From contig CAMPJM010000257.1 of assembly GCA_946886805.1 (NCBI GenBank), positions 1 to 6,153 on the forward strand: a stretch of DNA of 6,153 nt, read 5' to 3'. The DNA comes from an uncultured Flammeovirgaceae bacterium (GTDB lineage Bacteria > Bacteroidota > Bacteroidia > Cytophagales > Cyclobacteriaceae). Shown here in pieces: positions 1 through 6,153 of the stretch; within the stretch, counting starts at the first letter, position 1; every line of letters begins with the position of its first letter. Made by a program: the position numbers and the translations under genes. Below the pieces are notes generated by a model. The model was given only the letters and a program-made list of their open reading frames with translations, did not search any database and was not told the origin of the DNA.

Positions 1-2
1 CA

Positions 3-158
3 ACAGATAGTCTTGACTTTTACGTACGCGGAAAAGGTTATGCCATTATAAGTGCAGAGTATAATAAAGGGGCATTTATGGCTACGCTGGCACCCGGTTA
101 TTGTACTGATTGCCGATTTCGGGGGCCTGCTATTAAACCTGATTTTTGGATATTTTAA
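3..158 (+). CDS. DUF4249 family protein, C-terminal fragment (5' end outside window)
   Basis: The first bases encode the last 51 residues of a protein in the frame beginning at base 3 and ending with TAA at 156-158; the start lies upstream of the window. The visible tail starts TDSLDFYVRGKGYA and ends with a cysteine pair (CTDC) followed by RFRGPAIKPDFWIF, the characteristic DUF4249 ending (Cys-x-x-Cys, then a Gly, then KPDFW). It matches the tail of the next gene at about 34 of 43 aligned residues, outside a segment that is five residues shorter here. The two genes are therefore tandem paralogues. DUF4249 proteins are Bacteroidota envelope lipoproteins, usually encoded near TonB-dependent receptors; their function is not established. 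Only 15 bases separate this stop from the next start, so the two are probably co-transcribed. Confidence 0.82.
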   Translation, partial: TDSLDFYVRGKGYAIISAEYNKGAFMATLAPGYCTDCRFRGPAIKPDFWIF

Positions 159-173
159 CGTTGTAAAACGCTC

Positions 174-1364
174 ATGAGGACTATAGAAAACATAGTGATT
201 GTAGGAATTTTAATCGTTTTAGGCTTGTCCTGTGTGGAGCCTTTCAGTATCCATTCCATCAGTTTTGACAAAGCGATAGTGGTAGAAGGACGTCTCACCA
301 ATGAACAGAAGGAGCATTATGTAAAGCTTAGTTATACCAGACCGATAGGAGAGGAAGAGAACGCTCCGCTTACAAGTGCAGAAGTATGGGTGGAAGGGGC
401 TGATGGCAGTAAGATTGAGTTTATAGAAACTGAGCCGGGGCATTACGAAAACATTGAGAAAATATCCGGCGTGGCGGGAAACAACTACCAGTTGTTCTTT
501 ACCACTTCTGAAGGTCGGCAATACCAATCCAACCCGCAGGAATTGATAGCCTCACCACCCATAGATAGCATTTATGATGTATATGCAGAGAAGGCCAATA
601 CGAAAACAGGTGAATTAATGCAAGGGATACAATTTTTTATGGATACCCACGATGAAACCAATACTGCCCAATATTACAAATATGAGTGGGAGGAGACTTA
701 TGAAGTATATGCCCCGTACCCTTCCTATTATGAATTTTTTTCCGATCCAGATACAGCAGTAGCCCGTACCGAAGACGTGAGTCCTTGCTACGCATCCGCT
801 AAATCTGTCGGTATCAATGTGGGAACGACAGTAAACTTAACCGAAAGCCGCCTCTCTGAATTGCCAATCCGTTACATTACCAATGAGACCGATCACCTAA
901 AATCTGCTTATTCCATACTTGTCAGACAGTATGTGATCAGCGCGGAGGCTTATAGTTTCTATAGAAAAATTTTAGAGAACAATAATGATAACGGGTCGCT
1001 CTTTGATAAGCAGTTGGGAGTGGTTGCTGGGAATATATCTTCTTTGGCAGATCCAGACGAAACTGTGCTGGGTTTCTTTGAAGTGTCAGGGGTTGCCGAG
1101 AAGCGGTCTTTCTTTAAGTTTGAAGATTTGGATAGGCGTTTTCCCTTGCCAGATGAACAATATCCCTGCTTAATTCAACACAATATTTCTACGATAGATA
1201 GTCTTGAGTATTACGTACGGGGGAAAGGTTATGGGATTGTAAATGCAGAATACTGTTATTCAATACGCTGTAACAACGAGTTCAATGCTATGCTGGCACC
1301 CAAGTATTGTACGGATTGCCGATTCAGGGGGCCTGCTACCAAACCAGATTTTTGGATATACTAA
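174..1364 (+). CDS. DUF4249 family lipoprotein
   Basis: This 396-residue protein is of usual length for DUF4249. The N-terminus (residues 1-20) is a hydrophobic signal peptide ending LGLSC, so Cys20 is the likely lipidated residue; Gly at -3 makes the lipobox slightly atypical. Residues 34-125 look like a beta-sandwich (IVVEGRLTN, then PLTSAEVWVEG, then GNNYQLFFTTSEGRQYQS), as is usual at the start of this family. The C-terminus carries CTDC at 379-382 and KPDFW at 390-394, the family signature. It is predicted to sit in the outer membrane or periplasm. ATG 174 is chosen because it directly precedes the signal peptide; no strong ribosome site is seen. The gene lies 15 bases after a paralogue and 7 bases before the MG2/plug-like gene, so it is probably a middle gene of an operon that also includes an upstream TonB receptor (inferred, not in view). 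The ligand is unknown. Confidence 0.87.
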   Translation: MRTIENIVIVGILIVLGLSCVEPFSIHSISFDKAIVVEGRLTNEQKEHYVKLSYTRPIGEEENAPLTSAEVWVEGADGSKIEFIETEPGHYENIEKISGVAGNNYQLFFTTSEGRQYQSNPQELIASPPIDSIYDVYAEKANTKTGELMQGIQFFMDTHDETNTAQYYKYEWEETYEVYAPYPSYYEFFSDPDTAVARTEDVSPCYASAKSVGINVGTTVNLTESRLSELPIRYITNETDHLKSAYSILVRQYVISAEAYSFYRKILENNNDNGSLFDKQLGVVAGNISSLADPDETVLGFFEVSGVAEKRSFFKFEDLDRRFPLPDEQYPCLIQHNISTIDSLEYYVRGKGYGIVNAEYCYSIRCNNEFNAMLAPKYCTDCRFRGPATKPDFWIY

Positions 1365-1371
1365 AACGGAT

Positions 1372-3582
1372 ATGAAAAATATTTTTCTATTATTGAGTTT
1401 CAACGTTTTGGCTGTGGTCAATGCACTGGGACAGCATGACGTCAGAGAGCAGGTCTATGTTCATCTCAATAGCCAAGTGTTTGTTTCTGGAGAGACCATG
1501 CATTTTGCTGCATATTGCAATAGCCAGCTTACTGGCGAACCCTCCGGGCTAAGTAAAATATTGTATATAGAGATTGTAGGTGAAAACGGGCCTGTGCACC
1601 AACAAAAGATTGATTTAATTGAAGGGAGGGGGAATTCCCGGTTCTTTGTCTCATCCAGCGTACCATCCGGGCAGTACTACCTCCTTGCCTATACCAGATG
1701 GATGAAGAATTTCGAGGATTATTTTCAATGCCCGGTGTTGATTATAAATCCTTTTGAATCATACCCTAATCCACCCAAGGCTGCCGAACCTGAACTCGAG
1801 TTTTTTCCTCTCCATGATCAACTGGTAGCGGGAGTGGAAAATGTCGTTGCTTTTAATCTAAAAGCTAAAAATCCATCAAACTACAAAGGTCGGCTTGTAA
1901 ACAACAATAGTGAAGAAGTGGTTTCTGCTTTTTCTATAAAGCAGTTTGGATTAGGAAAATTAAAGTTTACGCCACAAAAAGGCCAATCTTATCAGGTAAT
2001 ATTGGAAGATAGCCTCGGCAATATCAACTTTTACAATTTACAAGGCATTGCGGAAAAAGGTTCTTTTGTAGTATATCGTGAACGTAACAATCAATTAGCG
2101 CTTAAATGTCAAATAGCCGGCCCAACTCAGGATTCTTTGAACTTAAAACTTACAAAAGGCGATATTTTATATCAATCCAGTGTTTTATCTAATGCATTCC
2201 ACGCCGTTCCTAAAGCGTTTTTGTCCGATGGGATCTCCCATGTTCAGTATTCCGACTCCAACGGGAATGTGATAGCCGAGCGTTTAATATATCTTTCCAA
2301 TGCAATGCTGAAAAAGGAACGGATCAATCAAACTTATGGTGCTCGACAAAAGGTAGCGATAGAGACCGAACTTGATTCCGGAACCTATTCGGTTTCTGTC
2401 AGAAAAAAGACAGACTCGGAATTAGATGGCCATCAACATGCGATTTGGAATGGGTTGTTCCATCATATTTTAGAGTCTGCTGTTCCTCCTTCCGCATATT
2501 TATCTGCAGATGAGCGAGATATAGAAGCATTTATGTTAGCTGCTAACAGCCGTCCGGTAGTTTCAAACCGCGAGCAGGTCAATTTGCTCCCGGAAATAAG
2601 GGAAGAAATTATGACAGGAAGCATTATGGATACTGCGGGGAATCCGGCAGCGGGGCAAGAAGTTGCATTGACGCTTCCTGGAGACCCGTTTCAATTGCGC
2701 ATTGGCAAAAGCGACGCACAGGGAGATTTCGTCATCCCCTTCCAAAGTGCCGGATCCAACACAGAAGCTATCCTTACAGCTATGGATTTTAACCATAAAT
2801 TTGACATAGCAACGCATAGTCCATTTCTCAATAAATATCCTGAATTCAATTATCGATTGCCACATCTGGATAGCACGCGGGTCAAAGAAATCATTGAAAG
2901 GAGTGTAAGAGTTCAAATTGAGAATGCCTATTTTGACTTATCGCCAAAAAAGCAGGAATCAGATCGATGGAGGGGGGAAATCCCGTTCCATGATATCTAT
3001 TTGTTGGATGATTACAAACGATTTCCTACCTTAAAAGAAACCTTTACTGAATTTATCATTACTGCCAATGTAAGGGAGAACCGGGATTATGTTATCAAGA
3101 CCACCTATTTTCCCGGACTGTTCCAAACTGAATACCCGCCACTGGTTTTGTTAGATGGCGTTCCCCTGAGTGGCGAAAAGGCGATTGCGTTAAGTCCATA
3201 TAGAGTTGAGTCGGTAGGAGTTCTTCCAAACCGATATTTTTTGGGATCAAAGGCGATAGACGGAATAGTAGGTATTAAGACTTTTAACGGCAATTATGGA
3301 GGCTTTCAGTTTGAGTCTCGAGGAAACCATAAAAAGGTTCGCATAATGGGGCTTGCTAAAGGCGATGAATATAGCTTTTTCGACTATTTAGAAAATACTA
3401 ATCGTCATGAAGCAGATCAAAGGGATCAATTGTTTTGGGATCCCAACTTCAGGCCTGAGGAAAAGAATTCGGAATTAAGTTTTTATACCTCTGATGTACC
3501 GGGGGAGTATGAAATAGTGATTGAAGGTTTTACGGGCGACGGTGAGCCTGTTTCAATGTTGTATGTTTTTTGGGTGGACTGA
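1372..3582 (+). CDS. Secreted MG2-domain protein with TonB plug-like C-terminal domain
   Basis: This 736-residue protein starts at ATG 1372, 7 bases after the DUF4249 stop. The frame is open upstream to an ATG at 1243, but that adds 43 unrelated residues overlapping DUF4249 and would bury the signal peptide (residues 1-20, MKNIFLLLSF...NALGQ). Residues 25-130 resemble an alpha-2-macroglobulin MG2 domain (VYVHLNSQVFVSGETMHFAAY). Residues 143-211 resemble the next beta-sandwich, but the usual FPEGG-type turn reads FPLHDQ. Residues 413-480 look like a carboxypeptidase-regulatory/Cna-B fold (GSIMDTAGNPAAGQEVALTL). Residues 556-640 resemble a TonB-receptor plug (PLVLLDGVPL, then YRVESVGVLPNRYFLGSKA, then DGIVGIKTFNG). 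The last 50 residues form a final beta domain (WDPNF...FYTSDVPGEYEIVIEG). No 22-strand barrel follows, so it is not itself a receptor. It probably acts in the periplasm or at the outer membrane with DUF4249 partners; its function is unknown. Confidence 0.85.
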   Translation: MKNIFLLLSFNVLAVVNALGQHDVREQVYVHLNSQVFVSGETMHFAAYCNSQLTGEPSGLSKILYIEIVGENGPVHQQKIDLIEGRGNSRFFVSSSVPSGQYYLLAYTRWMKNFEDYFQCPVLIINPFESYPNPPKAAEPELEFFPLHDQLVAGVENVVAFNLKAKNPSNYKGRLVNNNSEEVVSAFSIKQFGLGKLKFTPQKGQSYQVILEDSLGNINFYNLQGIAEKGSFVVYRERNNQLALKCQIAGPTQDSLNLKLTKGDILYQSSVLSNAFHAVPKAFLSDGISHVQYSDSNGNVIAERLIYLSNAMLKKERINQTYGARQKVAIETELDSGTYSVSVRKKTDSELDGHQHAIWNGLFHHILESAVPPSAYLSADERDIEAFMLAANSRPVVSNREQVNLLPEIREEIMTGSIMDTAGNPAAGQEVALTLPGDPFQLRIGKSDAQGDFVIPFQSAGSNTEAILTAMDFNHKFDIATHSPFLNKYPEFNYRLPHLDSTRVKEIIERSVRVQIENAYFDLSPKKQESDRWRGEIPFHDIYLLDDYKRFPTLKETFTEFIITANVRENRDYVIKTTYFPGLFQTEYPPLVLLDGVPLSGEKAIALSPYRVESVGVLPNRYFLGSKAIDGIVGIKTFNGNYGGFQFESRGNHKKVRIMGLAKGDEYSFFDYLENTNRHEADQRDQLFWDPNFRPEEKNSELSFYTSDVPGEYEIVIEGFTGDGEPVSMLYVFWVD

Positions 3583-3668
3583 GTGATCGGCATGAGGCGT
3601 TTCACAACAGTATGGACGTGTAAACGTACGAGTGGCAAAAGCATTGAACGGGAACCGGGCACAAAGGT

Positions 3669-3688
3669 TTACACAAAGCTTTGTGTAA
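3669..3688. promoter_or_regulatory. Perfect 20-bp palindrome, candidate operator or weak terminator
   Basis: The sequence TTACACAAAG is followed immediately by its exact reverse complement, giving 20 bp of two-fold symmetry with no mismatch or spacer. Another copy of CACAAAG lies just upstream at 3660-3666. Such symmetry fits a binding site for a dimeric regulator of the sugar genes that follow (GntR- or LacI-like, inferred). As RNA it would form an 8-bp A/U-rich stem with an AGCU loop, so a weak terminator for the upstream operon is the alternative. The following bases are only moderately T-rich. The palindrome is seen directly; the role is inference. Confidence 0.5.
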
Positions 3689-3706
3689 TTATATGTCTTT
3701 AAACCC

Positions 3707-3735
3707 TTGATCCTTTTTTATAAAAAATTTAAAAT
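3707..3735 (+). promoter_or_regulatory. Weak promoter-like hexamer pair upstream of sugar module
   Basis: TTGATC at 3707-3712 and TAAAAT at 3730-3735 are separated by 17 bases, matching the general sigma-70 consensus at 4 of 6 and 5 of 6 positions. Transcription would start near 3742, just downstream of the 20-bp palindrome and ahead of the aldo/keto reductase. Bacteroidota promoters normally follow a different consensus (TTTG, about 19 bases, then TAnnTTTG), and no good match to that is seen here. In AT-rich DNA such a pair arises easily by chance, so this is a weak call. Confidence 0.22.
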
Positions 3736-3746
3736 AGGCGACTTAT

Positions 3747-3782
3747 AGATAGAATATCAACATGGTTTTCCAGTTTCTATCT
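3747..3782. repeat. 8-bp inverted repeat with 20-base loop
   Basis: AGATAGAA at 3747-3754 is exactly complementary to TTCTATCT at 3775-3782, with 20 bases between. It could form a modest hairpin in the leader of the sugar operon if transcription starts near 3742, or be a split recognition site. The arms are AT-rich and short, so chance is a real possibility. Confidence 0.3.
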
Positions 3783-3883
3783 CTTAAGCGGTCGTAAAGC
3801 GGCTAATACAGGGCGTGCAAAATTTCAGTAGAGGGAGGTTCTGGTTGTAACCTGTTGCAATGCTCTTCATAAAAGATCTTACA

Positions 3884-4942
3884 ATGCTAAAAAGGAAAGA
3901 GGTAATAGAAAGAGAATTAACTTCACAAGTTCATCTGGATTTTCCGCCGGTGATCTTCGGAACCAGTTCATTAGGAAACATGTATATAGCGCTTGAGGAA
4001 AGGGTGAAAATCGACATTATACGCGAATGTTTTCGCCAATCTAAAGGAACGGTTGTTTTTGATTCAGCGGGAAAATACGGCGCAGGCCTTGCTCTGGAAT
4101 CTTTAGGGAATAGCCTGAGAGCGTTACACGTCAAACCTGGAGATGTTATTATTAGTAATAAATTGGGGTGGGTGCGAACTGAGTTGACTACACCCGAACC
4201 AATCTTTGAGCCTGGTGTATGGAAAGACCTTCAATATGACGCTGTGCAAAAAATAAGCTATCAGGGGATTATTGAGTGTTTTGAACAGGGTAATGAACTG
4301 CTGGGCGGCTACATTCCCCAACTGGTTTCTGTACACGATCCTGATGAATATCTGGCGCAGGCGCAAAGCGAAGAGGAGTCTGATAGTTTTTATAGCGATA
4401 TACTTGGGGCATATGAAGCCCTGGGAGAGTTGAAGGCGAAAAAAAAAATAGTAGGTATAGGTGTTGGGGCAAAAGATTGGAGGGTAATAGAACGAATTGC
4501 AAAGGATGTACGTCTGGATTGGGTAATGTTTGCAAATAGTATGACGATTATGAATCACCCAAAGGAGCTATTGGTTTTTATGCAAAAACTCAAAGAAGAT
4601 GGAGTGTATATCTTCAATTCGGCAGTTTTTCACGCCGGATTTCTTGTAGGGGGTGACTACTTCGACTATAAGCTTCTGGATGTCAATAAACAGGAGAACA
4701 AGCCTTTATTCAAATGGCGGGATGTTTTTTTTGAATTATGTAAAAAATTTGATATAACACCGGCAGAAGCTTGTGTGCAGTTTAGTCTAAGTGCGCCGGG
4801 TGTAGTGAGTCTTGCGCTCAATACCTCGAACCCGGAAAGGGTAAAAGAAAATATCGAGATTATTCACAGGAAAATTCCAATTGAATTTTGGGAGGCCATG
4901 AAAATTAAAGGGCTTATTCAATCAGATTATCCTAATTTATAG
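3884..4942 (+). CDS. Aldo/keto reductase, L-fucose/L-galactose (D-threo-aldose) 1-dehydrogenase type
   Basis: This 352-residue cytosolic TIM-barrel oxidoreductase is expected to oxidise C1 of a free aldose to the aldonolactone with NAD(P)+. IFGTSSLGNMY (24-34) is the first strand of this subgroup. The catalytic tetrad can be read: Asp60 (VFDSAGKYG), Tyr65, Lys93 (SNKLGW) and His151 (SVHDPD). GIGVGAKDW (191-199) and the cofactor-side segment SLALNTSNPERVKENI (309-324) follow as in AKRs. An in-frame ATG at 3860 would add eight residues (MLFIKDLT). I prefer 3884 because its leader is A-rich, as usual in this phylum, and because the protein then begins close to the first strand; 3860 is not excluded. 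A run of ten A bases at 4439-4448 encodes three lysines. The lactonase gene follows after 80 bases, supporting a sugar to lactone to acid route. L-fucose is the best guess; L-galactose or a related aldose is possible. Confidence 0.86.
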   Translation: MLKRKEVIERELTSQVHLDFPPVIFGTSSLGNMYIALEERVKIDIIRECFRQSKGTVVFDSAGKYGAGLALESLGNSLRALHVKPGDVIISNKLGWVRTELTTPEPIFEPGVWKDLQYDAVQKISYQGIIECFEQGNELLGGYIPQLVSVHDPDEYLAQAQSEEESDSFYSDILGAYEALGELKAKKKIVGIGVGAKDWRVIERIAKDVRLDWVMFANSMTIMNHPKELLVFMQKLKEDGVYIFNSAVFHAGFLVGGDYFDYKLLDVNKQENKPLFKWRDVFFELCKKFDITPAEACVQFSLSAPGVVSLALNTSNPERVKENIEIIHRKIPIEFWEAMKIKGLIQSDYPNL

Positions 4943-5022
4943 TAGATTAAATGGCAAGGTGCACGGATCATAACGAAACGGATGCTGCGAAATATAAGTT
5001 AATTTATTAAAATACTGACGTA

Positions 5023-5859
5023 ATGAATAAAATTGATGCACACCAGCACTTCTGGAAGTTTGACCTGACTCGAGATAGTTGGATTACTGACAACATGAAA
5101 ATGCTTAGACGTGATTTCCTTCCATACGATTTGGAGCCATTGCTGAGAGAAAATGGTTTTGATGCTTGTGTGGTTGTGCAGTCTGACCAATCTGAAGAGG
5201 AAAATCACTTTCAAATTGCTAATGCTGAAAAATACCCATTTATCAAGGGCGTAGTAGGCTGGGTAGACTTTCAGGCAGAGGATGTAGAGGAGAAATTGTC
5301 TTATTATTCCCAATTTCCTAAGTTGAAGGGCTTCCGCCATGTGCTGCAGGGGGAGAGCGACCGGGCATTTATGTTACGTCCTGCCTTTAAAAGAGGGGTT
5401 AGCAAGCTGAAGTTGTTCGATTATACCTACGACATTTTGATTTTCCAGGATCAATTAGCTTATGCGAAGGAATTGGTGAGCGCCTTTCCTGATCAGCCTT
5501 TTGTGTTGGACCACCTTGCAAAACCCGACATCCGGTCCGGAGCAATACAAGAATGGAAAAAGAACATTAAGGCACTGGCGGAACATGAAAATGTAAGCTG
5601 CAAAATATCCGGAATGGTGACAGAAGCCAATTGGGAAAACTGGAAAGTGCAGGATTTCACACCTTACCTGGATGTGGCCGTAGCCGCTTTTGGTACGAAC
5701 AGGATTATGTTTGGCTCAGACTGGCCGGTTTGTCAGGTTGCCGCTTCCTATAAACAAGTGACAGATTTGGTAAAGGATTACTTCTCTTCCTTTACCCAAA
5801 ATGAACAAGCCAATTTCTTTGGAGGAAATGCTTCAACATTTTACAGGCTCCAGGAATGA
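5023..5859 (+). CDS. COG3618 amidohydrolase, probable L-fuconolactonase (sugar lactonase)
   Basis: This 278-residue metal-dependent TIM-barrel hydrolase is full length for the L-fuconolactonase/L-rhamnono-lactonase group of the amidohydrolase superfamily (Amidohydro_2). Signatures in order: IDAHQHFW (4-11, with His7 and His9 at the end of strand 1), a WVDF segment (80-83), GFRHVLQGE (103-111, His106), LDHLAKP (162-168, His164), CKISGM (193-198), MFGSDWPV (229-236, catalytic-type Asp233) and GGNASTFY (267-274). It starts at the ATG just before IDAHQHFW, where family members usually start. It lacks a signal peptide, so it acts in the cytosol. It would hydrolyse the lactone made by the upstream aldo/keto reductase to the free aldonate. 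It lies 80 bases after that gene and 79 bases before the zinc dehydrogenase, consistent with one operon. The exact lactone (L-fucono-, L-galactono- or L-rhamnono-) cannot be read from sequence. Confidence 0.89.
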   Translation: MNKIDAHQHFWKFDLTRDSWITDNMKMLRRDFLPYDLEPLLRENGFDACVVVQSDQSEEENHFQIANAEKYPFIKGVVGWVDFQAEDVEEKLSYYSQFPKLKGFRHVLQGESDRAFMLRPAFKRGVSKLKLFDYTYDILIFQDQLAYAKELVSAFPDQPFVLDHLAKPDIRSGAIQEWKKNIKALAEHENVSCKISGMVTEANWENWKVQDFTPYLDVAVAAFGTNRIMFGSDWPVCQVAASYKQVTDLVKDYFSSFTQNEQANFFGGNASTFYRLQE

Positions 5860-5938
5860 GGCTTATAGATACAAAAAGAAAGACTGCGCAGGAAACTCTT
5901 GCCACTTTAACAAAATTTAAACGCTATTTATCAGAGAT

Positions 5939-6153
5939 ATGAAAACGCTCGTATGTACAACCCCCAGGCAATTTGATTATAGCAGCGGAGAAAAACCCGT
6001 ATTAAAAAAGGGGATGGCTATTATAAAAATAAAGCGAATTGGTATATGTGGCACCGATCTTCATGCATTTGAAGGGACACAACCTTATTTTACTTATCCA
6101 AGAATCTTAGGGCATGAATTATCTGGTGAGCTGGTGGACTTTGATGGCGCACA
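5939..6153 (+). CDS. Zinc-dependent medium-chain dehydrogenase, LgoD/sorbitol dehydrogenase-like (3' end outside window)
   Basis: The first 71 residues of an MDR-family dehydrogenase run off the window end; the usual length is about 340 residues, so about a fifth is visible. It starts MKTLVCTTPRQF at ATG 5939, with CAGAGA just upstream. The GroES-like N-terminal domain shows the catalytic zinc ligands: Cys37 in GICGTDLHAF, then His59 and Glu60 in YPRILGHE. From my memory of the family, the segment from GICGTD to GHE closely resembles E. coli LgoD (YjjN), an L-galactonate 5-dehydrogenase, and less closely RspB. The structural-zinc cysteines and the NAD(P)-binding Rossmann motif lie beyond the window. 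It follows the lactonase by 79 bases and probably belongs to the same operon, oxidising an L-galactonate- or L-fuconate-type acid or a later keto-deoxy intermediate. The substrate is inference. Confidence 0.87.
   Translation, partial: MKTLVCTTPRQFDYSSGEKPVLKKGMAIIKIKRIGICGTDLHAFEGTQPYFTYPRILGHELSGELVDFDGA

Larger units (their letters stand above)
3583..3859. other. Non-coding gap between envelope module and sugar module
   Basis: These 277 bases hold no credible gene on either strand. They contain a perfect 20-bp palindrome (3669-3688), an AT-rich stretch with a sigma-70-like hexamer pair (3707-3735), an 8-bp inverted repeat (3747-3782) and two AAGCGG hexamers 11 bases apart (3786-3791 and 3797-3802). 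This is by far the largest gap in the window; the others are 7 to 80 bases. It is therefore the natural place for the end of the upstream operon and the control region of the downstream sugar genes. I see no GC-rich hairpin with a U-run that would be a textbook terminator. Confidence 0.7.

Noticed and set aside
1243..1371. Upstream ATG extension of the MG2/plug-like gene (43 extra residues)
   Set aside because: It overlaps the DUF4249 3' end in another frame, places the hydrophobic signal peptide internally, and shows no family similarity; ATG 1372 begins a clean signal peptide.
2563..2916. Minus-strand open frame of 117 codons opposite the MG2 protein
   Set aside because: It lies antisense within a recognised gene, without signal, domain or ribosome site.
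3583..3660. Terminator directly after the MG2 gene
   Set aside because: No hairpin longer than a few base pairs and no T-run is visible in this stretch.
3786..3802. Direct repeat of AAGCGG with an 11-base period
   Set aside because: Two hexamers with no third copy; the spacing suits a regulator site, but the evidence is too thin for a separate call.
3836..3853. Short hairpin AGGTT-8 bases-AACCT before the aldo/keto reductase, next to a GGGAGG motif (3833-3838)
   Set aside because: The stem is only 5 bp, and the SD-like motif is more than 20 bases from ATG 3860 and about 45 from ATG 3884, too far for normal initiation; probably chance.
4124..4558. Minus-strand open frame of 144 codons opposite the aldo/keto reductase
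   Set aside because: It lies entirely within a well-supported enzyme gene on the other strand, has a low-complexity composition rich in Ile, Tyr, Phe and Cys, and no recognisable domain; it is a shadow frame.
4999..5340. Minus-strand open frame of 113 codons opposite the lactonase
   Set aside because: It is antisense to the metal-binding motifs of the amidohydrolase, and the hydrophobic stretches are explained by the complement of conserved codons.

Overview
The window looks like a chromosomal segment of a Bacteroidota bacterium, probably a free-living polysaccharide or sugar user of the Cytophagia/Sphingobacteriia type; this placement is an inference. It rests on two hallmark families of that phylum (DUF4249 lipoproteins and a large MG2/TonB-plug-like envelope protein), on A-rich rather than strong Shine-Dalgarno leaders, and on moderately AT-rich DNA. 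All six genes lie on the + strand, and both window ends cut through genes.

Region 1 (1-3582) is an outer-envelope module. It holds the last 51 codons of a DUF4249 protein, a complete second DUF4249 lipoprotein (174-1364) with a closely similar C-terminus, and a 736-residue secreted protein (1372-3582). That protein has an N-terminal macroglobulin-like (MG2) domain, a carboxypeptidase-regulatory/Cna-B-like middle and a C-terminal segment resembling a TonB-receptor plug without any barrel. The gaps are 15 and 7 bases, so these genes read as one operon. Such sets commonly sit beside a TonB-dependent receptor, which would be expected upstream of the window. The substrate and function of these families are not established.

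Region 2 (3583-3859) is a 277-base non-coding gap with a perfect 20-bp palindrome, a second inverted repeat and a weak promoter-like pair. It separates the two modules and probably carries the end of the first operon and the control region of the second.

Region 3 (3860-6153) is a sugar-oxidation module. It encodes an aldo/keto reductase of the L-fucose/L-galactose/D-threo-aldose 1-dehydrogenase type, a COG3618 amidohydrolase of the L-fuconolactonase type, and the first 71 residues of a zinc-dependent medium-chain dehydrogenase resembling E. coli LgoD (L-galactonate 5-dehydrogenase). The first two would take a free aldose to its lactone and then to the aldonate. The third could oxidise an acid of the L-galacto series further. 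L-fucose is 6-deoxy-L-galactose, so both L-fucose and L-galactose (from algal polysaccharides) are plausible substrates, and the sequence in view does not decide between them.

I see no RNA genes, CRISPR arrays, insertion sequences or phage genes.
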